Source: Hirsutella rhossiliensis
Taxonomy: Eukaryota > Ascomycota > Sordariomycetes > Hypocreales > Ophiocordycipitaceae
DNA: 64,000 bases
NCBI RefSeq assembly: GCF_020360975.1
Contig: NW_025408672.1
Location: 2,108,001 to 2,172,000, forward strand
Reading direction: 5' to 3'
Shown here: positions 48,837-60,811 of the stretch, one piece after another
How the letters are laid out: every line of letters begins with the position of its first letter
How positions within the stretch are numbered: the first letter of the stretch is position 1
The notes under the pieces: generated by a model
What the model saw: only the letters and a program-made list of their open reading frames with translations
Databases searched by the model: none
What the model was told of the DNA's origin: nothing
Program-made: the position numbers and the translations under genes

Positions 48837-49533
48837 TATAAGAATATACCCTTATATTCCTATTTTACTATTATAAAGAAATAATAGGCATAGGGAGGCT
48901 TTATAGAATAAGCTAGTAAAAAGAGGCTCTATAATACAGTCTAAGGGAATAACCCTTAAAAGACAAAGACCTCTACTAGACATCTATACCTTCCTCTAGG
49001 AAAGGCGGGTCAGGATAAGCCTATCCTTACAAACAAAAATGTGCATAAAATGCATAAGTTAATTACGAGCAGAACGGATACCCTATTGCCTATTTTAGCC
49101 TAGCGGTTCCGAAGATATCCGCGATACAATAATAGGTAGGGCATAGAACATTCTAGTTAAATCCACTACTCATGCTAGAACCCATAGTCTTACGTCAACT
49201 ATCACGCCACAATCAGACCACCTACTAAGTTAGGAAGATATACTATAGATAGAGCTTTTTAAGCACTATAGAATGTGCTAGAAAGCTGACTAATTGGTCT
49301 ACTAGTGGGCGAGCAATGGTCTATAAAAGACGAAGGATTTCCCTAGGAGTAGTAGATAGAATCAGCAAGTTTAAATATATCTTTTACAACGCTATTCTTT
49401 TAATATATTATTGAGCCCCTTATATGCTCGTTATAAATTCCGGATAAAATTCTACCCTATACTCCTTCGACTGATCTTTCCGCTTACGTTATCGATTACC
49501 CGATTCTACGCTTATTGCTTATACCTTCTTATA
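48837..49533 (+). mobile_element. LTR, ~695-bp family, copy 4
   Basis: Lightly RIPed copy (keeps GTGCATAAAATGCATAAG). Its 3' end runs directly into an inverted copy, so the usual flanking duplication is not seen. Confidence 0.85.
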
Positions 49534-49965
49534 AAAGGTATAAGTAATAAGCGTAGAATCAGGTAATCGATAATATAAGCGGAAAGATTAGTCGAAGGCG
49601 TATAGGGTAGGATTTCGTCTAGAATTTATAACGAGCATATAAGGGGCTAAATAATATATTAAAAGAATAGCGTTATAAAAGATACTTATAAACTTACTTA
49701 TTCTATCTACTACCTAGGAAATCTTCGTCTTTATAGACTATTGCTCGCCTACTAGTAGACTAATTAGTTAGCTTTCTTATATATTCTATAATGCTTAAAA
49801 AGCTCTATTTATAGTATATCCTCCTAACTTGGTCTTTGTCTTTTAAGGGTTATTCCCTTAGACTATATTATAGAGCCTCTTTTTACTAGCTTATTCTATA
49901 AAGCCTCCCTATGCCTATTATTTCTTTATAACAGTAAAATAGGAATATAAGGGTATATTCTTATA
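49530..49965 (-). mobile_element. LTR, ~695-bp family, copy 5, inverted and internally deleted
   Basis: Tail-to-tail inverted copy sharing the terminal TATA with copy 4. About 250 bp of the middle are missing (junction near 49835). Together they form an imperfect palindrome of more than 1 kb. Confidence 0.83.
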
Positions 49966-50394
49966 ATACCTAATAAGGGTTATAGTAGGTTATTAACTAA
50001 ATATATAAAAATATAGATTAGGCTTATACTTATATATACTTATAAGCTCCCCCCTTTTATCTTTATAAGCGGCTTTAATAATTACTATATTTAGAAGTAC
50101 TAAATATAATAGTTAACTTATAAGATATTAAGAAAGTTACTTAATAAATCTAAGTAACTATAAGTAGCTAGATTAATAAGGAAACTTATTCCCCCTTATA
50201 CTTTATATATATATATATATAGTTATACTTATAAACTACCTTTTTTAAGTAGTTAAATAAAAGTATTTATACCTTAAGGAATATATTAGCCTATATAGTA
50301 AAGTCCTTAATAAGGTACTTAATAGGATCTTTAGTAAGATCCTAAGTAAAGTCTTTAGCTAGCCCTCTTCTTAATTAAATAATTCCTTAGCCTT

Positions 50395-51155
50395 ACCCTT
50401 ATAGTTTAGTAGTTATATACTTAGGAAGACTACTAGCTATAATGCTAGAGTCGGTTTAAATCCGGCTAAGGGCACGATTAATTTTTAGTCGGACTAGTAA
50501 ACTACGCTAACCTACTTATTAATTCGCTAATTAGCGCTTCTAAAAGCGCTTATAAATATACTAGTAGTCTAGCCCCGCTATAAGTAGGCCGGCCCGGACC
50601 TCGCTTACCTAGACCTAGCGACTAATCTATTAGGACCTCCCCCTAACCCCGGTCTAGGCCCCTTAACTAGGAAAATAAAAACCTAGGGCTAATACTAGTA
50701 ACTTAATAAGTACGGCGCGAAGCCGGTGCGATAACCTAACTACTAGCCCGGCTAAAGGCCGGTATTAGTAAAAAATAGCCCGCTAAGCCTTATAGCGGAA
50801 AAATAAAGTAAAGCCTAAGAAGATATCGTTATAAGATAAGGTTAAGGATAATTATATAATTAACTATTAACTAAAAACGCTTATACTACTAATTAACGCT
50901 ATATACCCTATATATATAAAGGAGTTACTTTTTAAGGTTACTTTATAGTAGGGCTAACGCGATTCCGATAACTAAAAACGATACTTATAATAGCTAGCGT
51001 AAGATTCCTATATATTATAACCGCGACCTAGTATAAGGGCAGACTAGCTACGAAAGAGGGGAGGGTTTTCCTTTAAGCACTTTAGTTTTTCCTTTTTATT
51101 TAACGCCGAAGTTCTAGATACCTCTAGATAGGTTACTAGTATAATCTTAATTAAT
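50395..51155 (+). mobile_element. tRNA-headed SINE-like element, copy 2 (best preserved)
   Basis: 761 bp. Starts at ACCCTTA, which pairs with TAAGGGC about 80 bp on, as a tRNA acceptor stem would. The A box TAGTTTAGTAG (50402-50412) fits the TRGYNNARNNG consensus, and the B box GGTTTAAATCC (50453-50463) fits GGTTCGANTCC apart from RIP-type changes. The T stem GTCGG/CCGGC encloses TTTAAAT. A 15-bp duplication TAATTCCTTAGCCTT lies at 50380-50394 and 51156-51170. The body is unusually long for a SINE. No ORF is seen. Confidence 0.85.
50402..50463 (+). promoter_or_regulatory. Internal RNA polymerase III promoter (A and B boxes)
   Basis: A box at 50402-50412 and B box at 50453-50463, about 40 bp apart, as in tRNA-type promoters. 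B-box decay by C-to-T change probably weakened it. Confidence 0.65.
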
Positions 51156-51785
51156 TAATTCCTTAGCCTTTTATTTATATAAGAAAGAAAGAAGGAAAAT
51201 TTAATCTATAAAAGAGGTCTCTTTTCCCTTTTAGCTAATAAATATAATTCTTTTTATAATCCTTTTTATCTTATTTTACTAATAAAGGTTTTAGCTTTCT
51301 TTACCCTTATCTTACCTTACTTAGTACTTTCTCTTTTCCTTTATTTTCCTTAGACCTCCTCGTCCTTTATTATTATCTAGTTAGCTGCTTTTAGCTACTA
51401 TTATTACTATTAATATAAGTATATCTTTAGGTATATACTATATTTATTATAAGACTACTTATAAAAGAAAGATATAAAAGAAAGAACCTAGAAGTTATTA
51501 AGTAAACTCTAGGAAACTACTTAAAAATCCTAGAAATAATAACTTAGTAAATTAAATAAAGGTTTTATAAAGACTTCCTTTTATAAGTATAATATATATA
51601 AGTATAATAGTTATCCTAACTATTAACCGGCGAGAGCTTATTATAAGTAAGATACGTCTTAGTAAGGCATTAACTATCTTTTAGTCCTATTTATAGCCCT
51701 TATAGCAGGATAATATTATACCGTTCCGAGTCGGTAATATAAGTGTATAATTATATGCTAGGGGAATCTTACCTACGTTAGCCTA

Positions 51786-52057
51786 GAAAACTCGTAGGGT
51801 CCTCTTGCCGCTTCGGTTTGCCCGGGGATGTCTAACCATCACGACAGTGTCATAGGGCTGGTACGTCGCTTCTTTAAAGGAAAGACGGGTCGGGGTTCAT
51901 CGCATTCGCTCTCAGGCTGCGGTGTCGTGGCCACGAGTGGCCAGGCGGCCCGGGAAGGCCCGGGAAGTTGGCCGGAATGGGCAGAGCGGGCAGAGCGGGC
52001 AGCAGGAAGTTGTGGCTTGGAAAGATCCTTTTGTCTCTTCGTACCTCAAAGGCGCCA
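51786..52057. other. 3' flank of the PKS gene
   Basis: The composition returns to normal here. Contains GGCCCGGGAAG and GGGCAGAGC short direct repeats at about 51945-52000. Open frames on both strands are short and show no domain. Confidence 0.5.
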
Positions 52058-55000
52058 TTATACATGAAGACCCCACTTCTGCTTTACATCTAGTGATAGT
52101 ATATTCGCCCTTTTTAGGATAATCTCGGCAAGAGCGTTAAAGGACACGCTAGTGAGGATCTCCATGACTTGGATATAGACCTCAAACTCGCGCGCGATCC
52201 AGCTTCTGAATTCAATAGACACAAGGGAATCAAGGCCATAGGCGGAAACTGGGGCTGCCGCGCTGAAGCAGTCAATCGGACGCTGTAGGATAGCGGATGC
52301 CTTTTGCAGCAGCGCAGCGACGACGACGTCCTTGGCAGCCTCGCGGCCTTGGGCTTGCTGGAGTGCTGTAGCAGACGAAATGCAGCTGTTGCTAGTTTGG
52401 TCGGGCCTGGCCGAGGCGGTTTCGACCTTGAGCAACCGTAGGCGCTTCAGGTGCGAGAACTTGGCGTCTTTGACGTAAAAAGGTTGCTTGGTGGCTGGCA
52501 TTTTCTCAAGGCTATGGAAGCCAACGACGCAATGGCCCTCGCAAGTGTCGCGCATTTCATTTCGTATTGCCGCAGCCATCAGACGGCGGATGTCGCTGGC
52601 ATCGATGCAGTCAATGGCCATTTGTCGCGACGCCGCATCTGTTGTCGGGTCATTGGCAAGGTAGCCAACTCCACGCACATAGGGAAGTTCGATGGATGTG
52701 AAGGGCATATTTCTTGTCCTTGTATACTGGGCTAATGCAGACATGAAAGTCCCGCTTGCCGCATATGCCGCCTGGCCTATATTGCCTATGGTGCTAGCGG
52801 CCGACGAGAGCGTGATGAAGAAGTCAGGGCTGTGGCCACCGTGGACACTTTGTAGAGCACGCTCCAGGTTCCAGATGCCGTGGACCCTGGGCTTAATGAC
52901 GGTGTCCCAGTCGTTAAAAGTCGCCTTCTCAAAAACGACGTCCTGGCCGGCGAGTTAGCTTTACTCGAATGCCTGGTTGGGGACATGATCAGACTCAAAC
53001 TCACACGAAGAACCATTGCCCCAAAGACGACGCCATAGACCGGGGGGACTTGGTCAAGGAGTGGAATCAACTTCTCTTGCACATTTGCCGCATCAGAAAC
53101 ATCGCAGCGACAGACATGGACGGCGACACCTTTGCCCGTCAGGTCGCGCATCGCCTGTCGGGCCTGTTGAGTAGAGGCGCCGCTCCTGGAGACAAGAACA
53201 AGTCGCCTTGCTCCTTGCTGAGGCAACCAGCTGGCAATGTCCAAGCCGATGCCCCCGGTGCCACCCACGACAATATAAGTCGCATCTGGCCGCAGTGGGT
53301 GGACCGGTTTTCTCGGCGGGTGAACCTATATGATTCGTCCGAGTCAGTTATCAACAAAGTCTATGTCACGAGGCAAAGGGGCATTGACGTTACAAACCTT
53401 GACTCTGGCATTTTTAGTCATCTGGACAACCGTCTTGCCAATGACTCGACCCGTTTGCAAGGAACGGAAAGCAGCCTCAATATCAGAGATGGACTGAGTG
53501 TTGACGGGCCACCACGACTGGGCCTGGGAGTCGACAAAGACACGGAACGAATCGCGGAGCAACCGCCCGAGTAGCTGCGGACGCTTCTCCCTCACCAAGC
53601 CCAAATCGACAGAGCAAAAAGAGACATTGTTATTGAAGTGCGCCATTTCGAGGCGCGAGTTTTGCACAATGTCTCGCTTTCCCAGCTCGATGCATCGGCC
53701 AAAGGGGGCAACGCATTCAAACGTCGCCTGCAGAGCGTCGCCGCCCAGCGAATTGAGGGCAACGTCGACTCCCTGGCCCCCGGTGGCGTTCCGGATGGCT
53801 TGTATGAATGCCAGGTCGCGGCTGAAGAAAATGTGGTCTTGGTCGAGCTGGTAAGTCGCCATCAGGAACTCCTTCTTCTCTTGGCTGCCCACGGTTGCGA
53901 ATATCTCGGCCCCAATGCTCTGGGAAACGATAATGGCTGCCTGTCCAACGCCCCCAGCGGCTGCGTGGATCAGGACGCTCTCTCCGGCCGTCAACCGCCC
54001 CATGTCGACCAAGGAGTAATAGGCGGTAGAGAAGACGGCGGGAAGAGATGCTGCAACCTCCCACGGCATGTCGTCTGGCATCATGTGCGCACACGATGCT
54101 GGGCACCGCGTGTAAGTCGACAGCGACGCGGGCGAGAGAGCACAGACTCGGTCTCCGGCACTGAAGTCGGTCACCGCCGACCCTACTCTTGTCACTATGC
54201 CGCTGCACTCCTGGCCGAGCCCATGGCCTTCGAGCTGGCGCATGGCCATGAGCACGTCTCTGAAGTTGAGGCCCGCACAGCAGACCTGGACCTCGATGTG
54301 GTCGTCAGGCAGCGAGGAGCCGTAGACGACATCGTCGGTCCAGTACAGCTCGTCCAGTTGTCCCCCCAATCCAGCCATGAGATGCAGCGCCCTGTCTTGG
54401 CTGAATGGCCGAAAGGATGGCGGGGCGTCCGGGCAATCCTGCTGGATGCTGAGATTCAAAGCCGTGTCGACAACCAAACGGGGTACTGAGACGTGCCCCT
54501 TGCGCACGGCAAACTCCATATCGCTCCGCATCAACGACGCGCCTTGGAAGAAGATGCCGTTGAATACGCCGAGTATGTGATTTACTGCCTCTGAGTCGTT
54601 GACTTGGTCCTTGTCCCCCAAGTCCAGCGTGGCCAACTTCAAGCCCGTTTCTGACCGGATACTCCGGGCCAGACCAGCTGCCATGTTACCGCCAACCGAC
54701 TCTGGGTTCGACCTCGCGTGCCGGACGACCCATAGCAGGCCCCTCGTCCGGCACACTAGCTGCTGCAATGCTTCCAGCTTTTCGCGGGTGAGGTGCGATA
54801 GGGGGGAGCCGTCGATGCCGCCCACCAAGACGCACCACTTGTTGACAGCGTCAGCGGATTCCACGTCTGGCACAGTGACGAGGGCCTGACCCGTCATGTC
54901 TGTCAGGCCCTGCTCCAGACGGCGCAAAGCTTGGGTGCCGAGGCCATGGCCGCCAATGACGACGACCTCTCCGTCATCGCGGCGTTTCATGTTGCCAGTG

Positions 55001-58000
55001 GCCGTCGTCACCATGAAGCATCCCGACATGTGAGGCGATCCGGGGTGATCCTCGACGGAGACATCAATGCCCGAAAAGCCCGTGGCCTTCATGACACCAT
55101 GCCATTGCTCGATGCTGAGCAGCGGGCCGCCTTTGCGGAATTCATCGCTGGCGAGCCACCATCCAGGCAACAGCGCAAACGGGAAGTGCCTCGGCCGGAA
55201 CACCGTCTCCTCAATCAGCAACACCTTGCCGCCGGGCCTTAATAGAGACCGCACGTTGGCCATGGTTTCCTTTATGTCGGCCGTTGCGTGCAAGACGTTG
55301 CAGGCAACCACCACGTCGTAGGACCCTGGCTTGAAGCCCTGGGCAGATGGGTCGGTTGAAATGTCCAGCGTCTGATACGTCAAATGATGGCTCCATCTCT
55401 CCAGTTTGGTCTTGGCCTTTTCGAAGAAGCCGGGAGAGATGTCGGTGTATGTGTAGTGACGGAACCGCGGCATGGAACCGGGTTCGTCCCCCCCCCTCCC
55501 GAGGCTCTGCAGAATAGGCAACGTGGCGCCTCCGGTTCCGGCACCAATCTCTATTATGTTGAGATCGGGATTCTGATGGGCCATTTTGTCCATGCAGAAT
55601 GATGCGCTGGCGTAGCACTGGCGAAGACTCTCCAGAGACTCGTAAAGCTTCCCCAGCCGGTCGTCTTCGAGCATGACACTGAGCGCATCGACCTGGCCAT
55701 GGAGAATCTGAGGCAGCAGTTCGCCCAGCACGCTCAACAGGTTTTTGGCCCTATATGTATTATTGGCCGTCCGACTCCATGCATGCTGCGTTGTTTCCGT
55801 TTTGGCTTGATTGGAGGCGTTTTGGCATACCTGCTGTGCCCAGCGGTAAAACTGCTGATGGTGCTGGGGCAGGGCGGACAGCTCCTGTGCTGTGACAGCT
55901 TGTAGGGATCTTCGTAGATATTCTGTCGCATCGTCGTCAATTTGGTTTAGCTGTTCACCAGCTGCCTCGGAGCCGCCACCCTCAAGGGGTGCTAGCAGGC
56001 GAATGTCGTCAACCGAGAGGAGCTCAAAGCAGGGCTCCCAGTCCAGTTTGTAACACAGCGGATCCGGTGCGTTCCCCTCGTATCCCTGCACATGATTCGC
56101 AATGGGGACGACGCTAATGCCTTCAAGCTCAAAAACCGCCTTGTCTGGGTTGTCTGGCTCGACGGCGGTAATGCGGTTTTTGTCGGCCGACTGAGACCCT
56201 AATCGATGACCGTACAGCTGGAGATTGCAGCCTGTGCCTGCGGCTTGGGACAGCGAGATGGAAACATGGTTGATGTGCGATGGGACAAGGGTTGCCTTGG
56301 GCGCTTGCTGCCCGCACCCGTGAAGCACCCACATGAGCTGACAGCAAAGATCGAGGGTGACAGGATGCACCTTACAGTCCGTCATGTGCCCCCATGGCAT
56401 ACAGCTCATCAAGTCGGGGACACGAACTGTGGCAATGGCTCGCTGGTCTTGAGCGCCCAGGTCTTGTGCGCCCACATGTACCGATATATTGCAGAGCCTT
56501 CGAAACAAAGGTCCATACTCGACACCGCTCTTCGCGATGCTGTCGTAAAGAGTCGCGTCGTCGACCGACGCTGTACAAGATGCCCGCATTTCCGAGGCGT
56601 GGCCTCTGAGTGCAGCAGCCGCCATGGCCTCTTGACGGGAACCATGGACGGGATTCAAGGGCTTGGTCTCGTGTACCATGACGGAGCCATGGCAATGCTG
56701 CTCCCATCCTCGACCAGCGGCCCAAGAAAAGATGCTAAACTCGTGCCAGCCGAGACCCGACTTGGCATTAGCCTCGGCTTGGCGTGGCCGAAGAGTCAGC
56801 ATGGTCTCGACGGTTGCATCGTCCGCTATGGCGAGAGCGCCATTTATCGAAACGTCACGAAGGTCAACTTTCCCAGCAGTGAGGCCCCGTAACTGCGCTT
56901 GCTGGGCAATGGCCTCGACCGCCATTGACAGGAAGCCAGTCATGGGATAGATGTTGATGCCATGGATGCGGTGTTGACGGATCCAGGGGTGGTCATCAAC
57001 TCTCAAGACGTTCCTCCACCGCGGCTCAAAGTCGACACTGTCCATGGCCGGCGTGCCGAGAATATCATTGCGGGGGTACTTTGGATGCAAGATATCGTCT
57101 CTCCGCCGGTTAAAGGACCAGTACCTCTCGGAATGATTCCACGGATACTTGGGCAGGTTGGTCAAGGCGGCAGGCTTGCTGCCTCGTGCAAGGTTGGGGA
57201 AGTTTATGCCCCTGAAATCGAGCGCCACGCCACGAGTAAACAGCGAGACGGCCAGGTTCTGCAAGGCCTCGACTGCGTGGACGTTGCGCTCTAGCGTATA
57301 CCCAAAGCGCATCTGTCTGTTCGGCTCGTGTGTCCGCACAACGTCCCTGACCGGCCTTTTGAGCGCGGGATGGGGCCCAATCTCAACCAAGGTATTGATT
57401 GAATCGTCTGCCGCTAGGAGACTGGCCAGGCCCTTGACAAACTCGACGCGCGATGCCAGGTTGTCAACCCAGTACGAGGCATCGAGATAGGTTCCTGGAG
57501 ACACCTGCCCAGTAAGCGTTGAGTAAAATGGTATCTGGGATGGGCGTGGACAGAGTCCAGCAAGCAGGGATCGGTATTGCGGCAAAACCCTTTGCATGTG
57601 ATGCGAGTGGTAGCCAACGTCTACCTCAAGTCTTCTGGTCCAGATGCCCTTTTGGCCCAGACCAAATTCAAGGTCGGCGATGACGTCTCGGTCGCCGGAC
57701 AAAGTGACACTTGATTCGCTGTTGACACAGGCAATGACAGCACCGGAGCATTGGATCATGCCGAGAGCTTGCTCGACAACCTTGGCATTGGTTCCTACTG
57801 CGAGCATGGCTCCATTGATTGACGTATCCGTAGCCAAAAGGTTTGCCACGACACCCCGGGAATACGCAACTTTGACAGAAGCCTCCAGAGTTAGAACGCC
57901 GGCCGCGTAAGCTGCTGCAATCTCTCCGCTGGAATGGCCGACGACTGCTCGAGGACGAACGCCCCAAGACGACAGCAAGTCGACCAATGCTAACTGGATG

Positions 58001-60020
58001 GCCGTACAAGCCGGCTGGCTCACGTATGCTGTGCCGAGCGAGCTTTCACAGGGGTCTTTGAGAACAAGTTCATCTAAGGGGCATGAGCATATGGGTCGGA
58101 TTTAGTTTGCATTTTGCAAGGCGACGTACCTATGATGGAAAATCTGGCACCGAGAGACTTGAGACAAGTGTCGACGGCTTGCATCGTCTGTCGGAAAATA
58201 GGGTATGTGCCCAAAAGTTCCCTGCCCATTCCATGCCACTGTGCTCCCTGTCCGGTAAAGACAAATGCGATGCTTGCTTCTCCGACACAATGGACTGGCT
58301 CTGCATCCTCAGCCGACAAGGCTGAGATAAGATGCGCCCCAGTCGATGCTGATACAGCCAGTCTCCACGAATGAAAGCTCCGTCGCTGGCATAGAGTATA
58401 AGCCAAATTTCTCATGACACCTTCGTCCAAGGCTGGCGTGTGGTGTCGCACATACACCCCTAGTTCCTTGCTCAGGCGAACCACTGTTTCCTTTGTATGG
58501 CCAGACACGACATAGAGCCTGCGTTCAAGAGAATCGCCCAACCTTGTATCGGCACCTTGCACTCGAGGTGGGCGCTCTAACACAACATGGGCATTGGCTC
58601 CGCCAAATCCAAAGTTGTTGATGCTTGCAAACGGCTTCTTGTCAGGCCATGGCTCTACCGTTGTGGGGACCTAGTCGTCTCAGACTTAGTTATTTCAAGA
58701 GCAGAAGCTTGTCGTTTTAGGTTTACCTTCATGTTCCACTTGTCGAGCGGAATCTCCTCATTCGCCTTCTCAAAGTTGCAATTTGGAAGGACGAGGCCTC
58801 GCTCGAGCATCAGCGCAGTCTTGATAACAGAAATAATGCCACTGGCGCCCTCGGTATGGCCCACATTGGACTTGACGGAACCGACGAGCAGCGGCTGGCT
58901 TGGCCCTCGTCCCGTCCCCAATATCAAGGCATTGCGCAGGGCGGCAGCCTCTATAGGATCGCCGACTTTGGTTCCCGTTCCGTGGGCCTCGACATATCCG
59001 GTCAGAGCCGGGTCTATACGGGCTGACTTGTAGACGGAACGGATCAGCGCCTCTTGCGCGTCCGGGCTTGGCATGGATATGCCATTGGTCCGTCCATCCT
59101 GATTTAACCCGCTGTTGACAATCAAGCATCGGATGGCATCGCCCGCCGTCTCGGCGTCTGCAAGGGACTTGAGAATGATGCATCCGGCCCCCTCGCCACG
59201 GCCGAATCCAGAGGCCCTGTGGTCGAATGCGAATGATTTACCCGAGTCTGAAACAAGCCTGGGTGCATAATCGGCGTGGTCAGCCCATCTTGTTCATCTT
59301 GACCACTCAAGGATAAGAGACAGGCAATCAATCTCACCTGCCGCGCGACATGACAATAAACGAGTCAGGCGAGATGTTTAGATGGCATCCGGCTACAATT
59401 GCCATGGAGCATTCGCCGTTTCGGATGCTCTGGCAGGCAATATGCAAGGCAGTTAGGCTGGAAGAGCATGCCGTGTCAATGGTGAGACTGGGACCAGTTA
59501 AATCAAAATAGTACGAGATGCGATTTGCCTGTAATGCTATGGCGGTACCGGTGGCGGCGTACATGGGAATAGAATCCATATCCATGTTGTTGTCGCGGTC
59601 GTAATCGGGAAACGAAGCGCCGCAAAAGACGCCCACATTGCGACGCACGATTGAGTGGCCTGGCACACCAGCATTTTCGAGGGCCTCGTAGACACACTCG
59701 AGCAAGATGCGCTGTTGAGGGTCGAGAGCACATGCTTCTTGCCTCGTCATGTTAAAGAAGGGGGCGTCAAACAATCCAACATCTTCGTCAAGGAAGTGGG
59801 CACCTTGCGGGTTGAAGGAGCCAGGACGATCAGGATTTGGATGGTAGAATGCGTCGGCGTTGAATCGATTCTTGGGCATCTTGCACCATGCGCTGCAACC
59901 TTGCGAACACATATTCCAAAACTGCTCCTCTGTAGACACCTGTCCCGGAAGACGACAAGCCATGCCGATGATGGCCAATCGGTTTGGCGGCGGCGCAGCC
60001 TCCTTGGCCTGTTCGTCCAT
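52058..60020 (-). CDS. Highly reducing type I polyketide synthase
   Basis: Cytosolic iterative PKS, about 2545 aa, six exons: 60020-59338, 59258-58727, 58670-58130, 58073-53398, 53325-53005 and 52942-52058. All five introns (56-79 bp) are GT-AG and the joined lengths give 2546 codons. Domains: KS about 15-410 (Cys in DTACSSSL, His in EAHGTGT and SNVGHTEG); AT about 540-860 (GQGAQW, GHSSGE); DH about 940-1230 (His in QHRIHG, HPVTLD); C-methyltransferase about 1410-1570 (IIEIGAGTGG); ER about 1850-2130 (HAAAGGVGQAA); KR about 2160-2370 (GGTGGIG); ACP with Ser near 2488 (GLDSL). All domains needed for a methylated, reduced chain are present, and the reading frame is intact. Odd: the KR has Tyr in AAYAASG but Gly at the expected Asn. 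No thioesterase or reductase release domain follows the ACP. The product is unknown. Confidence 0.96.
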
Positions 60021-60811
60021 TTGGCACGGTTGAGCTCGAACTGCTAGGTTAGAGAGTATGCAGGGGCGAGATGGAACCGCCCGCTTGAAGGTGCATAAAT
60101 GAATAACCGAGTCGCGAACTAAGAATGTAGATGTATGGCAGGTTAGGTATTAATTGGCGGGGACAGGAAGATTAATTAGTAGAACACCGCGAATGCATTA
60201 GCGAAGGAAATAATAGCTCATCTTTGTCAAAAGGAATTCTGCTGGAGTGTGCATTGCACTTCTGCCGCATGTCTTAGTGGTGTTTGACAAACCAGGGAGC
60301 GGTGAACAAATCCATACAGAAAGTCCAAATTCTAGATGCGTCCCGTTATGCCAGAGGCTGCCGATTTCTCATGGTAATGACTGGGGCCCTAATCATTTAG
60401 GCTCCCGGCAATCCTTGGAAGAGAACACAAATTGTGCAGATATCCTCTGGCTACGTGTTCCCCGTGTGAACGTGGGGAACTCTGATTGGAACCACGGAGC
60501 GAAAGCGACTGGAAGTAGAGGCTGCGATGCGCTGGCAGAGACAGTCTAGTATTGTCGGGTATAAAGGAACAAGGGATAACCACAAGCTCCTATCCGTGTT
60601 CGTTAGAGATCAACAATTGAATCACCGGCCCCCGTTCGTCACTCTCTGTTTCGCTGTGCTTGGGCGCCTCACACCGAACCACTTTGCTACGGGGACCGCG
60701 TTACGGGAGCCTCTCTTTGTTGACAAGCTGCTGTGGCAGCTGGTGGCGTTGCGTGTCGTGTGATCTAACGCGTCTTGCGGGGTGCCTAGCTCTGTTTAAC
60801 ATCTCCCACCG
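60021..60811. other. Intergenic region, PKS promoter side
   Basis: About 790 bp between the co-oriented P-loop gene and the PKS, presumably carrying the PKS promoter. A clear regulator site is not seen. Confidence 0.5.

Larger units (their letters stand above)
49966..51785. repeat. AT-rich repeat tract holding a SINE-like insertion
   Basis: Flanking parts (about 50230-50394 and 51171-51450) are the inverted counterpart of 12780-13180, interrupted by the SINE-like copy at 50395-51155. The uninterrupted 12.8-13.2 kb copy shows the empty site. The AT-rich character ends at about 51785. No gene is recognised. Confidence 0.6.

Noticed and set aside
51828..52067. 79-codon + strand frame beside the PKS stop codon
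   Set aside because: Composition derives from short direct repeats (GGGCAGAGC), with no domain, and it overlaps the PKS 3' end.
53638..54489. 283-codon + strand frame inside the PKS locus
   Set aside because: Lies antisense to the ER-coding part of the PKS exon 4, whose domains are unmistakable. It is a shadow frame.
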